Of a DNA stretch of 64,000 nt, positions 8,279 to 15,179 are shown one piece after another; the stretch's first letter is position 1, and each line of letters begins with the position of its first letter. The notes beneath the pieces are model-generated. The model had not been told where the DNA came from, ran no database searches, and saw only the letters and a list, made by a program, of their open reading frames with translations. The position numbers and the translations under genes are program-made. Source of the DNA: Thalassovita sp. (GTDB lineage Bacteria > Pseudomonadota > Alphaproteobacteria > Rhodobacterales > Rhodobacteraceae); assembly GCA_017792425.1 (NCBI GenBank), contig CP051233.1, forward strand, positions 2,784,319-2,848,318, in the 5' to 3' direction.

Positions 8279-9763
8279 TCAAAGCTTGATCCAGGCAGTT
8301 TTCAGATCGAGGTATTTTTCAAGGGCGTGCAGGGATTTGTCATGGCCATTGCCGGATTGTCCGACCCCCCCCAGCGGCACGGTCCCATCCGATCCGCCAT
8401 AGGTGTTGACATGGACCAGCCCGGCGCGGACCGCCCGCACCATCCGGTGCGCCCGCGACAGGTTCGATGTCCAGACCCCGGCCGCCAGCCCATAGGTGGT
8501 TGCGTTGGCGATGCGGATGGCCTCTGCGTCGGTGTCAAACGGGGTCACACCCAGCACCGGGCCGAATATTTCCTGCTGGGCGATGGTGGCGTCGGGCGTC
8601 ACGCCCGTGATCACCGTGGGCGCCATGTAGTAGCCACCGGTGTCCTGCAGGATCCGTGCGCCGCCCGTCGCGATCTGCCCGCCCTCGGACAGGGCCCTGT
8701 CCACAAAGGACAGGTTCTGCGCCAATTGCCGGTCGGAATTCACCGCGCCGATCTGGCTGGTCAGATCCAGCGGATCGCCCACCTTCAGCACCTCCGCCGC
8801 GCGCACCACGGCGGCGACGAAATCGTCGTGGATCGACGCTTCGACCAGCAGGCGCGATCCGGCGACGCATACTTGGCCAGAGTTGCGGAAGATCCCTGTC
8901 GCCGCGACCATGGCGGCCTCGTCCAGGTCGGGGGCGTCGGCAAAGACGATGTTGGGGGATTTGCCGCCCAGTTCCAGATAGACGCGTTTCAGGTTCGACC
9001 GGGCCGCGTATTCCAGCAGGCGCCGCCCCGTCGCCCCGGACCCGGTGAACACCAGCGCATCCACATCCATGGACAGGGCCAGGGCTTCGCCGACGACGGC
9101 CCCTTCGCCGGTCACAACATTCAGAACCCCCGGCGGCAGCCCCGCCTCCAGCGCAAGTTCCGCCAAGCGGATCAGTGACAGCGACGCCGTTTCGGCAGGT
9201 TTCAGCACGACCGAGTTGCCCAGGGCCAGCGCCGGCCCCAGTTTCCACGCCGCGATCATCAGCGGGAAATTCCACGGCACAATCGCCCCGACAACGCCGA
9301 CGGGTTCCTTGTGGACCAACCCCAGCACGCCGGACGCGGTGGGCGCGACCTCGCCATAGATCTTGTCCAGCGCCTCGGCATAATAGCGGATCGTGGCCGC
9401 AGCCGATCCCGGTTCCGCCTTGAAGGCCATGTTGATCTCTGTGCCGTTGTCGCGCACGCCCAGCACGGCCAGTTCCAGCGCCTTCGCCTCGATCAGGTCC
9501 GCCCACCTGGTCAGCACTTTCTTGCGGGCGGCTGGTGGCTGACCGGCCCAACGCCCGTCATCGAACGCCGCCCGCGCCGACGCAATCGCGGCGTTCATAT
9601 CGCTGCTGCCGCCACGGGCCAGCGTGGTCAGCACCTTGCCGTCAATGGGTGACAGCACTTCCATCTCGGCCCCGTCGCGGGCCGGGACGGCCTTGCCGTC
9701 AATCAACAGCTTTTGCCGGGCAATCGGTTGCGCGCGCAGCGCATCAATCTGACTTTGTTCCAT
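8279..9763 (-). CDS. NAD(P)-dependent aldehyde dehydrogenase
   Basis: 494 residues, typical ALDH superfamily length. Rossmann/cofactor segment VPWNFPLMI, general-base segment LELGGKSPN, catalytic Cys299 in FRNSGQVCVAG, and C-terminal EIFGPVLGV are all present. It should oxidise an aldehyde to the carboxylate in the cytoplasm; the natural aldehyde cannot be read from sequence. It lies 4 bp downstream of tctA and upstream of the UPF0261 gene, so it is probably co-induced with the transporter under the divergent IclR regulator. Confidence 0.92.
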   Translation of the reverse strand: MEQSQIDALRAQPIARQKLLIDGKAVPARDGAEMEVLSPIDGKVLTTLARGGSSDMNAAIASARAAFDDGRWAGQPPAARKKVLTRWADLIEAKALELAVLGVRDNGTEINMAFKAEPGSAAATIRYYAEALDKIYGEVAPTASGVLGLVHKEPVGVVGAIVPWNFPLMIAAWKLGPALALGNSVVLKPAETASLSLIRLAELALEAGLPPGVLNVVTGEGAVVGEALALSMDVDALVFTGSGATGRRLLEYAARSNLKRVYLELGGKSPNIVFADAPDLDEAAMVAATGIFRNSGQVCVAGSRLLVEASIHDDFVAAVVRAAEVLKVGDPLDLTSQIGAVNSDRQLAQNLSFVDRALSEGGQIATGGARILQDTGGYYMAPTVITGVTPDATIAQQEIFGPVLGVTPFDTDAEAIRIANATTYGLAAGVWTSNLSRAHRMVRAVRAGLVHVNTYGGSDGTVPLGGVGQSGNGHDKSLHALEKYLDLKTAWIKL

Positions 9764-9767
9764 TTTT

Positions 9768-11285
9768 CTACCGCATCTGCGTGTCGTGAAGGTCGTGATC
9801 CTCTTCTGGCAGATGGGCGCGGTATTCCCTGATCAGGGTACGCACATGCAGCGCCAGAACCAAAAGGATCATCAGGAAAAGGACAAGGGCGATCGGACGA
9901 TCAATCATGTCCAGCGGGGTTTTCAGTCGCGGCAGGGCCGAACGCAGTTTGACTTCCATGATCCCGCCCAGCACCATGCCAAGGATGATCGGCACAATCG
10001 GCAGGTTCAGCCGTTTGAGGATCATCCCCACCACCCCGAAGCCCGCGGACAACATGCAATCGGTCAGCGAATTGCGCAGCGAATAGACCCCGACAAAGGA
10101 CAGGATCAGGATCATCACCCCCAGGAACCGGGTCGGGATGCGGATGATCCTGGTCAGCAGGTTGGTTGACAGCATCAGAAAGCAGATCACCAGCACGTTC
10201 AGCAGGATCAGCGCGATATACAGCGCATAGACAAGGTCAATGTTGTTCTGGAACAACTGCGGACCGGGGATCACGTTGTGGACATAGAACACTGACAGCA
10301 TCATCGCCGTCAGCGCCTCGCCGGGGATGCCAAGCGCCAGCAGCGGGATCATCGCCGCCGCAGGCACCGCGTTATTGGCCGCCTCTGACGCAATCAGCCC
10401 TTCGGGCGAACCTTTGCCGAAGTCATCCGGGTTGGCAGAGGTTTTCTGCGCATAGGTATAGCTCATGAACTGGGCGGTGAACTCTCCCACTCCGGGGATC
10501 ATCCCCATCACCACGCCAAACCCCGACGATACGGTAGCCACGCGCTTGTGTTTCAGCAATTCCTTGAACCCGTCGGTCAGGCGGCCGGTGACCGGGCTTG
10601 CGTCGGGGCTGTCGTCGGGACTGGTCAACAGAAAGAACGCCTGACTGAGCGCGAACAGCCCCAGAACCACCACGATCAGGTTGATGCCAGAGCTCAGGAA
10701 CGACATGCCGAACGTAAAACGTTGGGTATAGGTGACCGCATCCAGCCCCACGGTGTTCAGGAAAATGCCGAACATCGCCAGCATCCCGGCGGCGAATATC
10801 TGCCCCCGGTGCGACAGAACGACAAGGATCACCCCCAGCAGCGCCGCCAGAAAGATCTCTCGGCTGCCGAACATCGGGGCGACGATGGCCAGCACCGGCG
10901 ACAGCAGGATCAGGCACAGAATGCCGAAAATCCCACCCCAGAACGACGCGCTATAGGCCAGGGAAACAGCCCGGTGCGCCTCTCCGCGCCGGGTCATCGG
11001 GTATCCGTCATAGGATGTCAGGGCGTTCACGGCCGTCCCCGGCGTGTTGATCAGCACCGCCGGGATCGCCCCGCCATACATGGACGATCCGTAGATTCCC
11101 AGCAGCATGGTCAGCCCGACAATCGGGTCCAGCGAAAAGGTCGCGGGCAGCAGGATGGCGATGGCGACCGCCGGACCGACCCCCGGAATTGCGCCAATGA
11201 CGACCCCCCCGACAGAACCGACCAACAACGCCAGCAACACGTCCCATCGGGCCAGCATCTCGGCCCCGGCCAGCAAGTTCTCCAT
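9768..11285 (-). CDS. tctA: Tripartite tricarboxylate transporter, large permease TctA
   Basis: 505 residues with about 10-12 hydrophobic segments. TctA hallmarks are the start GGVVIGAIPGVGPAVAIAIL, the repeated GMIPGVGEFTAQF, and ALGIPGEALTAMM, the duplicated G-x-P-G re-entrant motifs of the family. It forms the large membrane subunit of a sodium- or proton-coupled tripartite uptake system, with TctB and periplasmic TctC encoded just upstream. The gene begins 12 bp after tctB. The substrate class is carboxylates such as citrate, tartrate, aromatic acids or taurine-derived acids; it is not determined here. Confidence 0.95.
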   Translation of the reverse strand: MENLLAGAEMLARWDVLLALLVGSVGGVVIGAIPGVGPAVAIAILLPATFSLDPIVGLTMLLGIYGSSMYGGAIPAVLINTPGTAVNALTSYDGYPMTRRGEAHRAVSLAYSASFWGGIFGILCLILLSPVLAIVAPMFGSREIFLAALLGVILVVLSHRGQIFAAGMLAMFGIFLNTVGLDAVTYTQRFTFGMSFLSSGINLIVVVLGLFALSQAFFLLTSPDDSPDASPVTGRLTDGFKELLKHKRVATVSSGFGVVMGMIPGVGEFTAQFMSYTYAQKTSANPDDFGKGSPEGLIASEAANNAVPAAAMIPLLALGIPGEALTAMMLSVFYVHNVIPGPQLFQNNIDLVYALYIALILLNVLVICFLMLSTNLLTRIIRIPTRFLGVMILILSFVGVYSLRNSLTDCMLSAGFGVVGMILKRLNLPIVPIILGMVLGGIMEVKLRSALPRLKTPLDMIDRPIALVLFLMILLVLALHVRTLIREYRAHLPEEDHDLHDTQMR

Positions 11286-11297
11286 CTCAGGCTCCGA

Positions 11298-11837
11298 TCA
11301 GAAATAGGTAAGCATGATTTGGCGCAGGCCGTCCGGCAGCGCCTCGTAGATCTGCCCGCCCGGCAACTTGACCTGCAGGAAGGTCTTGAACAGCAGGACG
11401 ATCGCCAGCGCGGCCCCCGCGGCCCCGGCCAGCATGATCCGGCTGCGATAGCCCATTCGCAGCGCCAGCAGCAGCGCAAAGATCACGGTGGCCGGCAGAT
11501 AGCCGACATAGGGCACCGCAACGGCATAGACGACAAACCACAGTGCGAACTCTATGGCCGATACCCACAGCAGCACCTCTTTCCAGCGCCCCTCCAGGCG
11601 TTCCGACAGGACAGAGCCCAGCAGGTGCAGCGCCGCGAAACCCGCCATGCCGCCCAGCGAAACCGCTGGCCAGAACCGGGGCTGGGCAAACAGCTTGCCC
11701 CCCGCGCGATAGGCGGTCTGCTCTGTCAACTGGCTTAGCAGGAAAACCGAAAGCGCAAGGAACAGCCAGGCGAACACGATGTCGCCGGGGCGACGATAGC
11801 GTTTGAACAGGGCTTGCAGGGTTTTGATCCGTGACAT
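11298..11837 (-). CDS. tctB: Tripartite tricarboxylate transporter, small permease TctB
   Basis: About 179 residues with four predicted membrane segments (IVFAWLFLALSVFLLS, the AVSLGGMAGFAALHLLG region, the WVSAIEFALWFVVYAVAV region, and a C-terminal pair). This is the normal size and topology for the poorly conserved TctB subunit. The start at MSRIKTL (11837) is chosen over an upstream in-frame ATG because the extra residues are polar and non-conserved. It lies between tctC and tctA in the standard C-B-A order. Confidence 0.87.
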   Translation of the reverse strand: MSRIKTLQALFKRYRRPGDIVFAWLFLALSVFLLSQLTEQTAYRAGGKLFAQPRFWPAVSLGGMAGFAALHLLGSVLSERLEGRWKEVLLWVSAIEFALWFVVYAVAVPYVGYLPATVIFALLLALRMGYRSRIMLAGAAGAALAIVLLFKTFLQVKLPGGQIYEALPDGLRQIMLTYF

Positions 11838-11903
11838 GGGGCACCCGTGGTCAGGTTTTTCCGGGCCATGACCGTGCACGGCCCAGAGGGTTGGCTTGTG
11901 CGA

Positions 11904-12848
11904 TCAGTTGCCCAGAACCTTGGCGATGTGATCCAGCGTCGCGATATCGGAGTTGATCTGCGCCTTCACCTCGTCCGCGCCCTGCCAATAGACGGCGGCC
12001 CCGGTTTCAGCCGCCAGCGCCTGCGCGCGTTCGGACATGACGGTCTGTTTGGCGACCGCGATGATCTTCTCGCGCACGTCCTGCGGGGTGTCCTTGTGGA
12101 CGAACAGGCCGTTCCACAGCGCCACGTTCAGATCGGGCGCCAGTTCCGCAACCGTGGGGGCATCCGGGGTCAGCGGGATGCGCTCTGCCCCGATAGAGGC
12201 CAGCACCTTCACACTGTCCAGGCAGGGCAGGATCAACTGAAGCGTGGTGTTGATCACATCCACATCCCCCGACGCCAGCGTGTTGCAATCCAACGCGTCA
12301 AAGGCGGCGTCCGCCGCGTAAGAGAACCCCATTTCCCTGGCCAGCCCCATCGTGACCTGCGTCGGCACCAGCGGCGCACCGAAATGCCCCAAGACGACGT
12401 CGTTTTCCTTGGCATAGGCCGCCAGCCCCGCCATGTCGTCATAGGGGGCGTTGCCACCGGCGGCGATGACGAACGGATAGGTCAGGAAGTTGCCCAGCGG
12501 CTCGAACGGGTCCGGGCTCAGTTCGGGAATGCCGATCTGCGGCCCCACCACCGGGATCGCGATGATGAACGACCCGATCGTATAGCCGTCCGCCGGGGCC
12601 TTGGCGACCTCGACCGCGCCCGGGAACGGACCGCCGCCGCCGCCCGGTTTGTTCACCACCGCCGCAGGCACACCATAAGCGGCCTGGAAATCCTCGGCGA
12701 TCATGCGGGTCAGCACGTCCTCCAGATCGCCCGGCGGCCACGGGACGACGAATTCAACCGGCTTTTCGGGGTATTCAGCGGCGGCAGCACCCGTCAGCGC
12801 CGCAAGGGCCACACAGGCTGTCGCGATCTTCTTACCAAAATCAGGCAT
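11904..12848 (-). CDS. tctC: Tripartite tricarboxylate transporter substrate-binding protein TctC
   Basis: 314 residues. A Sec signal peptide spans residues 1-24 (KKIATACVALAALTGAAAA) and is followed by the family start YPEKPVEFVVPWPPGD. KPGGGGGPFPGAVEVAKAPADG is the diagnostic glycine-rich loop region, here with an unusually long glycine run. It binds the solute in the periplasm. It is the first gene of the minus-strand operon, with a strong GAGGAG site before the ATG and the IclR-type operator candidate upstream. The solute may contain a carboxylate, as in other BugT/TctC proteins. Confidence 0.94.
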   Translation of the reverse strand: MPDFGKKIATACVALAALTGAAAAEYPEKPVEFVVPWPPGDLEDVLTRMIAEDFQAAYGVPAAVVNKPGGGGGPFPGAVEVAKAPADGYTIGSFIIAIPVVGPQIGIPELSPDPFEPLGNFLTYPFVIAAGGNAPYDDMAGLAAYAKENDVVLGHFGAPLVPTQVTMGLAREMGFSYAADAAFDALDCNTLASGDVDVINTTLQLILPCLDSVKVLASIGAERIPLTPDAPTVAELAPDLNVALWNGLFVHKDTPQDVREKIIAVAKQTVMSERAQALAAETGAAVYWQGADEVKAQINSDIATLDHIAKVLGN

Positions 12849-12865
12849 TGTTTTCTCCTCTCCTG

Positions 12866-12894
12866 TCGGTTCATTATTTAAACCATCGGTTCAT
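12866..12894. promoter_or_regulatory. Candidate IclR-type operator between tctC and the IclR gene
   Basis: TCGGTTCAT occurs twice, at 12866-12874 and 12886-12894, exactly 20 bp apart (two helical turns). The interval contains a GGTT...AAACC inverted pair. The site sits in the 114-bp divergent region between tctC and the IclR-family regulator, next to an A/T-rich stretch suitable for promoters. IclR proteins commonly bind such paired or palindromic sites next to their own gene. The assignment is inference from position and symmetry. Confidence 0.5.
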
Positions 12895-12962
12895 AAAAAA
12901 GCTTGCCTTGTTAATTTATCCCTGTCAAACTTTTTTCAACATCGACAAACCAGAGCCTGAAA

Positions 12963-13754
12963 ATGTCCGTCATCGCGAAAGCCCTAGAACTGCTGGAACA
13001 CTTCACCGCCAGCCGCCCGGAAATCGGCCTGTCCCAGTTTCGCCGCATCGCAAAGCACGACAAGGCGACCACCTACCGCTATCTTCAGGCCCTTGAACAA
13101 GCTGGATTCGTTGAACAAAATCCCCTGACCAAGGCGTATCGCATCGGTCCTGCCGTGCTGCATCTGGCGCAGATGCGGGAACTGACTGTCCCGCGCAAGG
13201 AAGGCGCGCGCGAAGCCATCGACACCCTTGCCGCCGAAACCGGAGAGACCGCGCATCTGTCGGTCTTGTCGGGCACGACCCTTCACGCGTTGCTGGCCAG
13301 GGAATCAGACAAACACGGCATCCGCGCCATCATCGACATCCGTACCCTGCCGCTGCACGCTACGGCCTCGGGCAATTGCGCACTGGCCTTTGGCCCAGAG
13401 GATTTGTTCAGCGCAGCCCTGCAACACATGGTCGCGTTCACCCCGAACACCACCCTGACCGAGGACCAGCTTCGCACCGCCGTCGAAACGGCCCGAGAGA
13501 CCGGTTTCGGGTATTCCTATGGCGGGCTGGAACAGGATGTTGTCGGCCTCGCCGCCCCGGTGTTCGATGAAACCGGCCTGTTGGCGGGCACTGTTGCTGT
13601 TGCCAGCGTCGCCAGCCGCATGACACCGGAAGCGCAGGATTTCATCAAAACCAAACTCGCGGCCGCCAGCCGCGAGATCACGCACAGATGGGGCGGCGTA
13701 CTGCCCGCCACGCTGCAGAATTGCTGGTCAGCGATGGACCGGCGCCCCCAATGA
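12963..13754 (+). CDS. IclR-family transcriptional regulator
   Basis: 263 residues. The N-terminal winged HTH (about 1-65: KALELLEHFTASRPEIGLSQ, then the RIAKHDKATTYRYLQALEQ recognition region) is followed by the IclR effector-binding domain with GYSYGGLEQDVVGLAAPVFD. It is divergent from tctC and immediately upstream of the class III aminotransferase, so it probably controls both transcription units in response to the imported acid or its breakdown product. A candidate operator with 20-bp-spaced direct repeats lies between the two promoters. Confidence 0.93.
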   Translation: MSVIAKALELLEHFTASRPEIGLSQFRRIAKHDKATTYRYLQALEQAGFVEQNPLTKAYRIGPAVLHLAQMRELTVPRKEGAREAIDTLAAETGETAHLSVLSGTTLHALLARESDKHGIRAIIDIRTLPLHATASGNCALAFGPEDLFSAALQHMVAFTPNTTLTEDQLRTAVETARETGFGYSYGGLEQDVVGLAAPVFDETGLLAGTVAVASVASRMTPEAQDFIKTKLAAASREITHRWGGVLPATLQNCWSAMDRRPQ

Positions 13755-13768
13755 CAGGATACCGCGAA

Positions 13769-15115
13769 ATGAAGGATTCAAACTTTCTGAAAGAAAACAA
13801 CGCCCGCCACTTCTGGCATCCGATGACCTCGCCCGAGGACAGCCAGACCCTGCCGCCCAAGATCATCGTGGGGGCCGAAGGCGTCCGCATTCAGGACATC
13901 GACGGCAATTCGGTCGTGGATGCGGTGGGCGGCCTGTGGAACGTCAACCTTGGCTATTCCTGCCAGCCGGTCAAGGACGCCATCGCCGGGCAACTTGCCA
14001 AACTGCCCTATTACTCCACCTTCCGCGGCACGTCGAACGACGCCGTGATCGAACTGTCCTATGAACTGGCCGATTTCTTTGCGCCGGACGGGCTAAGCCG
14101 CGCCTTTTTCACCTCGGGCGGGTCGGATTCGGTGGAAACCGCGCTTCGCCTGGCCCGCCAGTACCACAAGCTGAGAGGCGAGGCCGGGCGCGTCAAGTTC
14201 CTCAGCCTGAAGAAGGGGTACCACGGCACCCACATGGGCGGCGCCAGCGTCAACGGCAACGCCAATTTCCGCACCGCCTATGAACCGCTGCTACCCGGCT
14301 GTCACCACATCCCCGCACCCTACACCTATCGCAACCCGTTCAACGAATCGGACCCGGCGAAACTGGCCCAGCTCTGCGCCGCCGCGCTGGAGGATGAAAT
14401 CAATTTCCAGGGCGCGAACACCATCGCCGCCATGATCATGGAACCGATTCTTGGCGCGGGCGGGGTGATTCCCCCACATGCGTCCTTTGCGCCGATGGTG
14501 CGGGACATCTGTGACCGGCATGGCATCCTGCTGATCACGGACGAGGTAATCACCGCCTACGGGCGCACCGGCGCATGGTCCGGGGCACGCTTGTGGGGGA
14601 TAAAGCCTGACATGATGTGCACCGCCAAGGCGATCACCAACGGGTACTTCCCCTTTGGCGCGGTCATGCTGGGCGACAGGATGATCGACGCCTTCGAAAA
14701 CAACCCCGCAGCCAGAATCGGCCACGGCTATACCTATTCCGGCCACCCGGTCGGCGCGGCGGCTGCGCTGGCCTGCTTGCAGGAAACCAAACGCCTGAAC
14801 GTTGTCGAAAATGCCGCCGCGCGTGGCGCACAAATCTATCAAGGCTGCAAGGCCCTGATGCAGAAACACGACCTGATCGGCGATGTCCGGGGCGGCCACG
14901 GCCTGATGACCGCAATGGAACTGGTTGCGGACCGCGCCACCAAGGCCCCGATCGACGGGGAAACTGCCGCGCGAATTCAGGAAACCGCCTATCAAGCAGG
15001 GGCGATCGTCCGCGTTTCCGGGCCGAACATCATCCTGTCACCGCCGCTGGTGATCACCGAAACCGACGTCCAGACCATTCTGTCGGCGCTGGACGCTGGT
15101 CTCGGCGCGGTCTGA
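13769..15115 (+). CDS. Class III aminotransferase (omega-transaminase family)
   Basis: About 448 residues. The PLP-binding region TAKAITNGYFPFGA carries the Schiff-base lysine. FFTSGGSDSVETALRLARQYH contacts the cofactor phosphate, and DEVITAYGRTG supplies the conserved Asp. The subgroup converts amino donors such as beta-alanine, taurine or polyamines using pyruvate or similar acceptors; donor specificity is unknown. The start at MKDSNFLKENNARH is preferred because AGGA lies about 10 bases upstream; an ATG at 13751 overlapping the IclR stop is the alternative. It is co-transcribed with the regulator. A transaminase plus aldehyde dehydrogenase plus acid importer suggests an amino-acid/semialdehyde pathway. 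Confidence 0.9.
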   Translation: MKDSNFLKENNARHFWHPMTSPEDSQTLPPKIIVGAEGVRIQDIDGNSVVDAVGGLWNVNLGYSCQPVKDAIAGQLAKLPYYSTFRGTSNDAVIELSYELADFFAPDGLSRAFFTSGGSDSVETALRLARQYHKLRGEAGRVKFLSLKKGYHGTHMGGASVNGNANFRTAYEPLLPGCHHIPAPYTYRNPFNESDPAKLAQLCAAALEDEINFQGANTIAAMIMEPILGAGGVIPPHASFAPMVRDICDRHGILLITDEVITAYGRTGAWSGARLWGIKPDMMCTAKAITNGYFPFGAVMLGDRMIDAFENNPAARIGHGYTYSGHPVGAAAALACLQETKRLNVVENAAARGAQIYQGCKALMQKHDLIGDVRGGHGLMTAMELVADRATKAPIDGETAARIQETAYQAGAIVRVSGPNIILSPPLVITETDVQTILSALDAGLGAV

Positions 15116-15136
15116 ATAGCCCCGCAAGCACGAAAC

Positions 15137-15166
15137 CCTGTCGCCCGCCCGCGGGTGGGCGACAGG
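15137..15166. terminator. Hairpin between convergent aminotransferase and gcvP
   Basis: Perfect 10-bp arms CCTGTCGCCC and GGGCGACAGG around a GC-rich loop, located 21 bp after the aminotransferase stop and 13 bp before the gcvP stop on the other strand. There is no T-run on either side, so it may terminate weakly or only protect 3' ends. Confidence 0.55.
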
Positions 15167-15179
15167 AACACCGCCTGAC

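Noticed and set aside
13688..13768. Earlier start for the class III aminotransferase
   Set aside because: It would overlap the IclR coding region by many codons and lacks a ribosome site; family members begin at the xxSNFLKENNARH motif.
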